Origin: JAAZPG01 sp012797375
GTDB lineage: Bacteria > Acidobacteriota > Aminicenantia > Aminicenantales > UBA4085
Length of the DNA: 36,104 nt
Direction of reading: 5' to 3'
Assembly: GCA_937868205.1 (NCBI GenBank)
Contig: CALMMC010000136.1
Span: 1 to 36,104 of the forward strand
Every line of letters begins with the position of its first letter. The stretch's first letter is position 1. The notes beneath the pieces were generated by a model. That model ran no database searches and was not told the origin of the DNA. It saw nothing but the letters and a program-made list of their open reading frames with translations. Both the position numbers and the translations under genes were made by a program. Positions 15,551 through 23,244 of this stretch are shown here, piece after piece.

Positions 15551-16123
15551 ATGACGGCCCGGCTGCTGCTGGTCAACTGTTACCGGGAAAACGCGGCGAA
15601 GAAGATCGATCCCTACCGGGAATGGATTCAAGCCGGGGCGAGAGACTTGGGCCTGAAGCTTGAAATTCTCGCGAAGTTCGACCTCGGGCCGCTTCCCGGC
15701 GGGGATTACGACGGCCTGATCGTCTCCGGATCGCGCCAAATGATCGGCCGGGGACAGGTCGAGGCCGTCCGGCTTCTGCGGGAGGCGTTCATGAAGCTGT
15801 TGGACGCGTCCATCGAGGAAGCCGGGCAGATGGATATCATGAAAGCCCTGGCCCGTCATTACGGCGTTTTCTGCGATTTCGCGAATATCCGGACGAGGAC
15901 GGCGGGCCGGAGGCAGTTCGTCGACCTGACCCTGATCCTGCCGGCCGGTCTTTCGATTAAAAAAGCCCATGGCCATGCCGCGGATCTGAAAAACGACTTG
16001 GCCGCCTCCATTCCCGAGAGCGAAATCGTCGTCCACATGGAGCCATGCGCCGGGGACTGTGCCTACGCGGCCGAGGGCCGGGCCTGTCCTTATCTCGTCC
16101 CGGCGGGAAAAAACGGCGCGTGA
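15551..16123 (+). CDS. Apparent chimera: amidotransferase N-terminus joined to a CDF transporter C-terminal domain
   Basis: A 190-residue intact frame with AAGGA seven bases before its ATG. Residues 1 to about 68 (RLLLVNCYRENAAKKIDPY, then GDYDGLIVSGSRQMIG) look like the start of a class I glutamine amidotransferase, but stop before the nucleophile Cys. Residues about 70-165 (AVRLLREAFMKLLDASIEE, IRTRTAGRRQFVDL, SIKKAHGHAADLKNDL, IVVHMEPC) match the cytoplasmic dimerisation domain of cation diffusion facilitators, including histidines that can bind metal; C166, C170 and C179 follow. No membrane segments are present. It could be a deletion product of two genes, a real soluble metal-binding protein, or an assembly join. 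Confidence 0.6.
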   Translation: MTARLLLVNCYRENAAKKIDPYREWIQAGARDLGLKLEILAKFDLGPLPGGDYDGLIVSGSRQMIGRGQVEAVRLLREAFMKLLDASIEEAGQMDIMKALARHYGVFCDFANIRTRTAGRRQFVDLTLILPAGLSIKKAHGHAADLKNDLAASIPESEIVVHMEPCAGDCAYAAEGRACPYLVPAGKNGA

Positions 16124-16139
16124 GCCTTCTCTTCTTATC

Positions 16140-16310
16140 ATGAAAACATGGACGGCCGGAAAGAAAACCCGGATCACCCGCGCTTTAGCCGGCCGAAGCA
16201 ACGTCTTCCTGGTCTCCGGCGGAGGGAAGAGCCTTCTGGTCGATATCAGCCCAAGGTCCCTCCGCCGCCGGTCCCGCCGTGAACCCCTCGCACTCCCTTT
16301 CCGTATATAA
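16140..16310 (+). pseudogene. Truncated metallo-beta-lactamase-fold hydrolase, N-terminal fragment
   Basis: From an ATG at 16140, the frame reads MKTWTAGKKTRITRALAGRS, then NVFLVSGGGKSLLVDISPRS. This matches the first two strands of MBL-fold hydrolases, whose GRSNVYL...LIDTGP start is distinctive. After about residue 38 the sequence turns to Arg-rich text (LRRRSRREPLALPFRI) and stops at 16308. The zinc-binding HxHxDH motif and everything after it are missing. No Shine-Dalgarno is seen. Read as a remnant left by a deletion; it lies 16 bases after the chimeric gene, so both belong to one scarred locus. Confidence 0.55.
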
Positions 16311-16311
16311 T
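16306..16311 (+). promoter_or_regulatory. -10 box of the toast_rack lipoprotein gene
   Basis: A perfect TATAAT at 16306-16311, with no good -35. The predicted start near 16318 would leave a leader of about 20 bases containing GAGGAGG. Confidence 0.45.
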
Positions 16312-16338
16312 AGCGACATCAAGCAGAGGAGGTTTCCC

Positions 16339-17076
16339 ATGCGCGCCGCCCGTTTTCCCGGGATTTTGATCCTTGTTTTCGCCTTTAGCCTGATTGGCGC
16401 CGCCTGCCGGGAGAGACGCCCGGAGCCGAAGCTGGAAACCCACCGGACGATCCCCTCCCAAGGCGAAAGCCGGGCCGTCGTCACGATCAAAATGGCCGCC
16501 GGTGAGCTGGACGTCCGCGGGGGCGCGGGCGGCGAGTTGATGAAAGGATCTTTTTACTACAACCGGCGGCCGTGGGAACCCCGGATCGATTACCAAGTCT
16601 CCGGCGGCGTCTCCCGCCTTGTGGTCGAACAGCGCCGGATGGGCCCGGCGTTCGGCCGCGTCCGGAACAATTGGAACGTGGAGCTGTCCCGGAAGATCCC
16701 GACGGAGCTGCGGCTGGACCTCGGCGTCGGAAAAGCCAGAATCGACCTGGACGGCGTCCCCGTCACCAAGCTCGATGTCCAGGTGGGCGTGGGCGGCATG
16801 GACCTCGATCTTTCCGGGGCGCGGAACGAGGGCCTGACCGGACAGATCGAGGGCGGAATCGGCCGGGCTGAAATCCTCCTGCCGTCCGATATCGGCGTCC
16901 GGCTCCGGATCGAAGGCGGGCTCGGCTCGATCCATGCGCCGGGCTTCATCAAGGACGGCGAGACGTTCCGAAACGAGGCCTGGGGGAAAACCGGGGCCTC
17001 TCTGGACCTCGCGATCGAAGCCGGCATCGGCCGCATCGACCTGCGGATGAAGAACACGCGGTCCTTTTCGTTCTGA
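16339..17076 (+). CDS. Exported toast_rack-type protein (DUF2154-like), probable lipoprotein
   Basis: A 245-residue envelope protein. The N-terminus (MRAARFPGILILVFAFSLIG, then AAC) is a signal sequence with a loose lipobox before Cys23. The rest is a repetitive beta structure with recurring phrases: VTIKMAAGELDVRGGAGGEL, KGSFYYNRRPWEPRIDYQVS, LDLGVGKARIDLDGV, VGVGGMDLDLSGA, GGIGRAEILL, EAGIGRIDLRM. These match the toast_rack/DUF2154 beta-solenoid family, related to the C-terminal part of LiaF-type envelope-stress proteins. Function is not known. GAGGAGG (16325-16331) before the ATG at 16339 fixes the start over an upstream in-frame GTG. A weak stem (17121-17134) followed by CCTTTT may end the transcript. 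Confidence 0.78.
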   Translation: MRAARFPGILILVFAFSLIGAACRERRPEPKLETHRTIPSQGESRAVVTIKMAAGELDVRGGAGGELMKGSFYYNRRPWEPRIDYQVSGGVSRLVVEQRRMGPAFGRVRNNWNVELSRKIPTELRLDLGVGKARIDLDGVPVTKLDVQVGVGGMDLDLSGARNEGLTGQIEGGIGRAEILLPSDIGVRLRIEGGLGSIHAPGFIKDGETFRNEAWGKTGASLDLAIEAGIGRIDLRMKNTRSFSF

Positions 17077-17162
17077 GCCCGCGGTTTTTCCCGGTTGACA
17101 AGCCGTCATGGCGGCCTTTCAGCCGAAGTCGGCTCCTTTTGATCCAGGCTGTAAAGTAAATT

Positions 17163-17257
17163 TCGAGACGTGGTAAAACGGCTTTACCAGGGACGGCGGG
17201 CGTCTCGAGAGGAGATTTGGCCTGAAGATTGCAAAACGAAGGACAAGGTCGTTTTGC
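17163..17257 (+). promoter_or_regulatory. Structured 5' leader of the ankyrin gene: nested hairpin plus hairpin at the ribosome site
   Basis: An outer stem TCGAGACG (17163-17170) pairs with CGTCTCGA (17201-17208). Stacked directly inside it is TGGTAAA (17171-17177) with TTTACCA (17183-17189), loop ACGGC. Downstream, GCAAAACGA (17231-17239) pairs with TCGTTTTGC (17249-17257), nine perfect pairs, ending at the base before the Shine-Dalgarno GAGGAGGG (17258-17265). There is no T-tract, so these are not terminators. Three perfect stems in 95 non-coding bases suggest a folded regulatory leader; ligand or mechanism unknown. Confidence 0.5.
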
Positions 17258-17268
17258 GAGGAGGGCCC

Positions 17269-19527
17269 ATGAGAAAGCTCGCTCTGATTCTTTCGTTTTT
17301 CGCGGCCTCGACCGCCGTCGCCTTCGCCCAGGACGTCTTCGACCTGCTTCGCAAAGGGGACGTTTCAGCCGTCAAGGCGTTGATCGAAAGAACGCCCGAG
17401 ACGGTCAATCGCCGGGACGACAACGGCTGGACCCCTCTTCATTATGCCGCTTCGGCCGGAGATGCCGCCCTTGTCGCCTATCTCATCGAAAAGGGCGCGG
17501 CGGTTGAGGCCGAGGACGCGTCCCGAAAAACGCCCCTTCATCGGGCGGCCATGAACGATCGGCGGGAGGTCGTGGCGGAACTTCTCCGGCGGGGCGCGGC
17601 CCTCGAAGCCCGGGACAGCTACGAGAGGACGGCGCTCGTCCTCTGCGCCCGGGAACGCGGCGGGGCGGCGACGGCGCGGATTCTCCTCAAGGCCGGGGCG
17701 GACATCGAGGCCGTGGACAAGTTCGGCGATGACGCCCTGGGATTGGCGGCCTGGAGGGGCAAAGCCGATTTCGTCGACCTTCTTCTCGAAAAGGGCGCCC
17801 CGGTTCCGGACCAGGGGCGGAAATGGGGGCAGGGGATCTCCTTGGCGGCTTCCCAGGGGTTGACGAATTTATTCCGCCGCCTCGCCGGTCCCGGAAAAGA
17901 TCTGAAGGCCGTCGATCCTTCCGGGACGGAGCTCCTTCATATGGCCGCGGCCGGTGGTTCGGATGTCATCATCGCCCTCCTTCTCGAAAACGGATTCGAT
18001 CCCGCCCGCCCCGACCGCTTCGGCTGGACGCCGCTTCATTACGCCGCCCGGGACGGCCGGACCGGCGCCGCCCGGATTCTCATCGAAAGAAAGATTCCCC
18101 TGGATGCCCGGACGGCCGCCGGCCAAACGGCCTACGACGTCGCCCGGGAGAGGGGGGCTTCGGCCGTGGCCGGCCTTTTGGCCGAGGCCGGGGCTGACAC
18201 GTCCGGCGTCCGGTTCCCTGTCCTGGAAGGAGATTACCTCGGGCAAAAACCTCCCGCCGGCAAGGCGGAGCTGTTCGGTCTGGGTGTCATCTCCTCGATC
18301 TGGGGCCTCCACAGCACGGCCGTGTTTTCCCCGGACGGAAACGAGGTTTATTGGGCGCCGATGGTGACTTATCCGGGCGAGGCGTATTCCCGGGGCGGCC
18401 TGCTCATGATGAAGCGCGTCGACGGGCGCTGGTCCGCTCCGGCTCCCGCTGCTTTCTCCCGTCCCGGCGATGACGACGACGTTCCGTTTTTCTCACCTGA
18501 GGGACAAACGATCTATTTCCTCTCCCGGCGCCTTCTCCCCGGGGAAACGGCGGCCCCGGGGGAGAGGATTTGGCTGGCCGACAGGACGCCGGGCGGCGGT
18601 TGGTCCGAGCCCCGGTTTCTCGACCCGGCCGTCAACGCTCACAATATGCATTGGGAATTCTCCTTGGACAAATCCGGGAATGTTTACTTCGCGGGGGAGG
18701 GAGCCGATTCCTCGGGGATGACGGACATTTATTTCGCCCGTCGGACCGGCGGAAAATACGAGGCGCCGGTGAACCTGGGCGGCTCGATCAACTCGCCCGG
18801 ACCGGAAACCACGCCTTTTGTCGCCCCGGACGGGAGCTATCTGATCTTTTCCCGCGATTACGACCTTTGGGCGAGCTTCCGGGAGGACGGTGGCGCCTGG
18901 TCCGCGCCGGTCAATCTCGGGCCGGACGTCAACAGTCCTTCCATCGAGCTCTGTCCCATTGTCACCGCCGACAGCCGGTATCTTTTCTTCTTGAGCCAGC
19001 GGGACGGCGAAAGCCACGTCTACTGGGTTCGGGCCGGCGTCATCGAGGAGGCCCGGCCGAAACCGGCCGAACAAACGCCGGGCGGCGGCGCGCGGGCGGA
19101 AATCGAGCGCTCCATCCGGGCGGCCGTCGGCTGGGCCCAAACCAAGGATTTCGGCCTGCTCTACCGCGTCATTGCCGGCGATGCTGATTTCCTCGAGGTG
19201 CATCCGGACGGCCGGGTCGTCAAGGGAATCGAGGAATTCAAGAGAGCCGAGGCCGTCTGGGGCAGCCCCGATTTCAAGGCCGTCCGCTGCGACATCCGCG
19301 ATCTAAAGATCACGATCTCGAAGTCCGGCGATACGGCCTGGTTTTTCGGCATCCTCGACGACATCAACACCTGGAAGGGGAAGCCGGCCAACTGGGAGAA
19401 CACCCGCTGGACCGGGGTCCTGGAGAAACGGGACGGCCGCTGGGTGATCGTCCAGCAGCACTTCTCCTTTGCTGAAAAGGACGGTCCCGGCGCCGCCGGG
19501 CCCGCGGCGATCCGGCCGGCGCCTTAG
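17269..19527 (+). CDS. Exported ankyrin-repeat / PD40 beta-propeller / NTF2-like fusion protein
   Basis: A 752-residue secreted protein in three parts. The signal peptide (about 1-20) ends FAQD. Residues about 22-325 are ankyrin repeats (NGWTPLHYAASAGDAALVAYL, KTPLHRAAMNDRREVVAEL and so on). Residues about 340-600 hold PD40/WD40-like blades: FSPDGNEVYWAP, FFSPEGQTIYFLS, FVAPDGSYLIFS, VTADSRYLFFLS. The last ~140 residues (IERSIRAAVGWAQTKDF, then RWTGVLEKRDGRWVIVQQHF) match SnoaL/NTF2-like folds. No catalytic residues are evident; it may be a periplasmic binding scaffold. GAGGAGGG before 17269 fixes the start; the frame extends upstream but runs through the leader hairpins. It converges on tricorn with a four-base overlap. 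Confidence 0.8.
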   Translation: MRKLALILSFFAASTAVAFAQDVFDLLRKGDVSAVKALIERTPETVNRRDDNGWTPLHYAASAGDAALVAYLIEKGAAVEAEDASRKTPLHRAAMNDRREVVAELLRRGAALEARDSYERTALVLCARERGGAATARILLKAGADIEAVDKFGDDALGLAAWRGKADFVDLLLEKGAPVPDQGRKWGQGISLAASQGLTNLFRRLAGPGKDLKAVDPSGTELLHMAAAGGSDVIIALLLENGFDPARPDRFGWTPLHYAARDGRTGAARILIERKIPLDARTAAGQTAYDVARERGASAVAGLLAEAGADTSGVRFPVLEGDYLGQKPPAGKAELFGLGVISSIWGLHSTAVFSPDGNEVYWAPMVTYPGEAYSRGGLLMMKRVDGRWSAPAPAAFSRPGDDDDVPFFSPEGQTIYFLSRRLLPGETAAPGERIWLADRTPGGGWSEPRFLDPAVNAHNMHWEFSLDKSGNVYFAGEGADSSGMTDIYFARRTGGKYEAPVNLGGSINSPGPETTPFVAPDGSYLIFSRDYDLWASFREDGGAWSAPVNLGPDVNSPSIELCPIVTADSRYLFFLSQRDGESHVYWVRAGVIEEARPKPAEQTPGGGARAEIERSIRAAVGWAQTKDFGLLYRVIAGDADFLEVHPDGRVVKGIEEFKRAEAVWGSPDFKAVRCDIRDLKITISKSGDTAWFFGILDDINTWKGKPANWENTRWTGVLEKRDGRWVIVQQHFSFAEKDGPGAAGPAAIRPAP

Positions 19528-22500
19528 CGGCGCGGCCGGAGAACGCGGACCGGATCGGGAGGCTGGGGCAGGAGCTTGACCTCGCCGGTCTTGAGCGCTT
19601 CCATGGCCGCCTCCACGGCTTTTTCCAATTGGGGATCTCCGCCGGCGGCTATGCTTTTCGCGCTCATTTCGACTTCGATGTCGGGGGCGACGCCCTTGTT
19701 CTCCACGTCCCATTCCCCGGCCGTGTTGTAGAAGCCTCCGCGGGGGGCGGTGATCCGCCCGCCATCGATAAGAGCCGGCACATCCCAGATTCCGACGAGC
19801 CCGCCCCACGTCCGGGTGCCCACCAGCGGGCCGATGCCCCGCTCCTTGAACATGTAGGGCATCATGTCTCCGCCGGAACCGGCCGCGTCGTTGATGATCA
19901 TCACCTTGGGGCCGAAGATCGCGGCGTTGGGCGCCGTCCAGGGCTGCTTGTCGCCGATCGGGTTGTTGAAATAGCCGAGAAGCGGCCGGGCCAGGAGGTC
20001 GATGACGTAATCGGCGATTTGGCCGCCCTGGTTCCAGCGCTCGTCGATCACCGCGCCCTTCTTATCCTTTTGGGCGAAAAAGTAACGGTTGAAGTTGATG
20101 TAAGCGCCATCGGCCGTGTCCGGCAGCCAGACATAGGCCAGCTTGCCTCCGGACAAGGCGTCGACCCGGCGGCGGTTGTCCTCGATCCAGCCGGCCCGGC
20201 GGAGGGCCTCCTCGCTGCGGACCGGAACCACCGTGATTTCCCGGGCCCCGGCCGGCTCCGGCTTGGCGTTGACTTTGATCCGGGTTTGGACGCCGGCCGT
20301 CCGCTCGAAGTAGCTGAAGAGGCTCCGGCCGATCTCGATCTCGCGGCCGTTGACGGCGAGCAGGTAGTCGCCTTCCTTGACGTCGATTCCCGGTCCGGCC
20401 AGCGGGGCCTTCAGGTTGGGATTCCAGCTTTCCCCCGTATAGATCCGGGCGATCTTGTAGCGTCCGGAGTCGAGGGTGAAGTCGGCGCCCAGCAGGCCGA
20501 CGGGGACGGATTCCACGGCGGGCATGTCCCCGCCGCCGACAAACGAATGCCCGATGGAGGTCTCGCCGCCGAGGATGTCGAGAAGATAGTTGAGATCGGC
20601 CCGGTGCCGGACGTGCTCGACCCAGGGGGCGTAGGCCCGGTAAAGGCCGTCGAGATCGGCCCCGTGGACGTTGCGGACGTAGAAATAATCCCGTTGGAAG
20701 CGCCAGGCTTCCTTGAAGATCTGCCGGCCCTCGGCCGCCGGATCGACATAGAGGCGGAGGTCGCCGGCGGCGATCTTGCCGTCGCCCGGCTTGGGCGATC
20801 CGGACGCGTCGACGATTCCCCAAGTCTTGCCGTCCAGGCCGTACAAGACTTTCTTGCCGTCGGCCGAGACGGCGAGGTCGGACACGCCGCTCAGGTATTC
20901 CTTGGTTTTCCGCTCCTTGGCGTCCCAGCGGTGGACGAGAAGGCTTTCCTCTCCGGGAATCAGCTCGCCGAGGAAAAGCGTTCCCGCCTCGCCGCCCGCC
21001 AGCAGCCGGTAATCGCGGGCCTTGACGGGAAGCGGGACGATGCGCCGGGCGAGACCGTCGAAATCGATGTTCACGGCCGGAACGGCCTTGTCCTTCCCCT
21101 TATCCGCGTCCCCGGCGGCTTCGGCTTTATTCTTGCCCGGCTTTTTGCCGGCCGGGCCCTTGTCCTCCGCCTTGGCCGCGGCTTCCTCGTCGCTTTCGAG
21201 GGCGAGCGGATCAGGGCCGTCCTTGGCCAAAACGACGGCGTAAAGGCTCCGGGTGATCGGACGCTCGAAAGAAGACAGGTCGAGCCAGCCGACGTTGAGA
21301 CCGTAGTCGGTGGAGGCGAGGAAATACAGGTATTTGCCGGAGGCGTCCCAGACCGGCATCCGGCAGTCCGACATGCCGTCGGTCACGGCCGTCGCCGTTC
21401 CCTTGTCCACGGAATAGACGAAGATCGCCCCGTATTCGTTGCGGAGCCGCTTGGCATAGGCGAGCCATTTCGAATCGGGGGACCAGCAGGGGAAGATGAT
21501 CCGCTCGGGATGGGCGAAGCCCTCGGTGTCGACGCGGGTGATCGCCTTGGAGGCGACCCGGGCGATCCAGAGATCGCGGTTGGCGTCGGTGAAGGCGATC
21601 GAGGAGGAATCCGGCGACCAGGCCGGAGAGTAGAAAAAGGTCGGTTTGGGCAGGGGGATAACCGACCTGTTTTCGCCTTTTTGATCGGCGATCACCAGCT
21701 GGTATTCGCCCGAGGCGTCCGAGAACCAGGCGATCTTTTCCCCGTCCGGCGACCAGGCCGGGCTGCGGTCGGCCGCGGCCGGATCTCCGCTGAGATTCCG
21801 GGGATCGCCCTTCTCGGCCGGAACGCTGAGGATTTCGCCCCGGGCGCTGAAGACGGCCCGTTTCCCCGTGGGGGATAAAGCCGGCTCGGTCAGCCTCTCT
21901 CCGGCCTTGATCCAGTGGGGGCGGGCCCAGGCGAAATCGCCCCGGACGGACACGGCGATTTTTTCGAGCGTGCCGTCGGCGAGGTCCAGGGTGTGGAGAC
22001 CGCCGCCCTGCTCGATCACCAGGGTGCCGCCGTCGCCGGCGATCTGCTTGGCGTCGAAGTCCGTGAAGTGGGTGATCTGACGGACCTCCCGGGCGGCGAG
22101 GTCGCAGGCCCAGACATTCATGGCGTAGTCGCGGTCCGACAGGAAATAGACCGTATCGCCGAGCCAAACCGGTGTGTTGTCGTTCGCTCCGTCCCAGGGA
22201 AGCTTCTCTTCCTCCAACGTCTCCAGGTCGATGAGGCGGAGGGGATTGTTCTGGCCGCCGCGGTAGTTGCGGAACTCGGACTCCCACGGCTCGATCATCT
22301 GGTAGGCCATCCGCCGGCCGTCGGGGGAAAAGGCACCCTTAAAGACCCGCGGAAGGGGCAGCGGCTCGGGCATTCCTCCCCCCAGGGCGACCGTCCATAG
22401 TTTCGGGTACGAGAGCGGGGCTCCGGTTCGTCCCGAGGCGAACAGCACCCGGCCGCCATCGGGCGTCCAGCCGCGGACGAGATCCTCGTCCGGATGCCAG

Positions 22501-22811
22501 GTAAGGCGGCGGGGCTCGCCGCCGGCGGACGGAACCACGTAGACGTCGGTGTTTCCGTCGTAAGCCGCGGAGAAGGCCACCAGATTTCCGTCGGGCGAAA
22601 AGCTCGGGTTGCTTTCCACTCCCGGAAAGGACGTCAGCCGCACGGCGTCCCCTCCCGTGCGGGGAACCGTCCAGAGATCGCCGCCGTAGGCGAAGACGAT
22701 CCGCGTCGCCGAGATATCGGGCTCGCGGAGCAGCCGGCTTTCCGGCGCGGCCTGGGCCGAGACGGCCAGGAACAAAATCGCGGACACAAAACAGGCGACT
22801 AAGGATTTCAT
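19524..22811 (-). CDS. Exported tricorn-like protease (S41 family)
   Basis: A 1095-residue protein, the usual tricorn length, here with a signal peptide (about 1-21, ending SAQAA), so it acts outside the cytoplasm, unlike the archaeal enzyme. Two propeller regions show repeated FSPDGNLVAFSA-type blades, followed by a charged low-complexity linker near 540-580 (EEAAAKAEDKGPAGKKPG). Then come the tricorn C1 core (EAWRFQRDYFY; GHSFVGGGD with the catalytic His), a PDZ domain (GIDVKEGDYLLAVNGREIE) and the S41 domain with nucleophile Ser979 in AAGSGGDMMPYMF. The oligopeptide-cleaving role is known for the family. GAGGAGGA precedes the ATG, and a strong promoter lies at 22919-22947. Confidence 0.93.
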   Translation of the reverse strand: MKSLVACFVSAILFLAVSAQAAPESRLLREPDISATRIVFAYGGDLWTVPRTGGDAVRLTSFPGVESNPSFSPDGNLVAFSAAYDGNTDVYVVPSAGGEPRRLTWHPDEDLVRGWTPDGGRVLFASGRTGAPLSYPKLWTVALGGGMPEPLPLPRVFKGAFSPDGRRMAYQMIEPWESEFRNYRGGQNNPLRLIDLETLEEEKLPWDGANDNTPVWLGDTVYFLSDRDYAMNVWACDLAAREVRQITHFTDFDAKQIAGDGGTLVIEQGGGLHTLDLADGTLEKIAVSVRGDFAWARPHWIKAGERLTEPALSPTGKRAVFSARGEILSVPAEKGDPRNLSGDPAAADRSPAWSPDGEKIAWFSDASGEYQLVIADQKGENRSVIPLPKPTFFYSPAWSPDSSSIAFTDANRDLWIARVASKAITRVDTEGFAHPERIIFPCWSPDSKWLAYAKRLRNEYGAIFVYSVDKGTATAVTDGMSDCRMPVWDASGKYLYFLASTDYGLNVGWLDLSSFERPITRSLYAVVLAKDGPDPLALESDEEAAAKAEDKGPAGKKPGKNKAEAAGDADKGKDKAVPAVNIDFDGLARRIVPLPVKARDYRLLAGGEAGTLFLGELIPGEESLLVHRWDAKERKTKEYLSGVSDLAVSADGKKVLYGLDGKTWGIVDASGSPKPGDGKIAAGDLRLYVDPAAEGRQIFKEAWRFQRDYFYVRNVHGADLDGLYRAYAPWVEHVRHRADLNYLLDILGGETSIGHSFVGGGDMPAVESVPVGLLGADFTLDSGRYKIARIYTGESWNPNLKAPLAGPGIDVKEGDYLLAVNGREIEIGRSLFSYFERTAGVQTRIKVNAKPEPAGAREITVVPVRSEEALRRAGWIEDNRRRVDALSGGKLAYVWLPDTADGAYINFNRYFFAQKDKKGAVIDERWNQGGQIADYVIDLLARPLLGYFNNPIGDKQPWTAPNAAIFGPKVMIINDAAGSGGDMMPYMFKERGIGPLVGTRTWGGLVGIWDVPALIDGGRITAPRGGFYNTAGEWDVENKGVAPDIEVEMSAKSIAAGGDPQLEKAVEAAMEALKTGEVKLLPQPPDPVRVLRPRR

Positions 22812-22918
22812 GGGGTCCTCCTCAGGGGAGATGGAAATGCCGCCGCGGCGGAACGACCGTTCCCCGCCGGCGTATTCGTTCTCATGGATCGATGATTTCG
22901 TCCTTAGACCGGATAGCG

Positions 22919-22947
22919 ATTTTATCGCCTGGAACCGGCCGAGTCAA
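22919..22947 (-). promoter_or_regulatory. Promoter of the tricorn gene
   Basis: Minus strand TTGACT (22947-22942), a 17-base spacer and TAAAAT (22924-22919). The leader is about 100 bases. The rest of the gap, 22948-23244, shows no gene and no convincing terminator. Confidence 0.72.
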
Positions 22948-23244
22948 CGGCCTGAAAATCCCTGTCACGTAAACATTAAAAGTGGACTCCTCCCCTCGGG
23001 GCCGTAGATGCCCCGGCCTTCGCGTTTCTTTGCGGAAATTCTCTTTTCTCAAGGAGGCGGGATTTTCCTCGTTTTCCGGAATCTCGGACCGCTCTTTCCG
23101 CCCGGGATCCGGCGGATCGACTGCTTGTCGCGGCCGCGATTCAAGGCCGGGCGGATGTCTTCGTCCCCGGCGATCATAAGTCGTCGGCCGGCGCCGCCGG
23201 GTTCCCCGCCCGGCTGGCGACGCCGAGACGGTTTTGAATAACGA

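Noticed and set aside
17121..17140. AGCCG-AAGT-CGGCT stem followed by CCTTTT as terminator of the toast_rack gene
   Set aside because: Stem of only five pairs and four T; too weak to list as a terminator, though possible.
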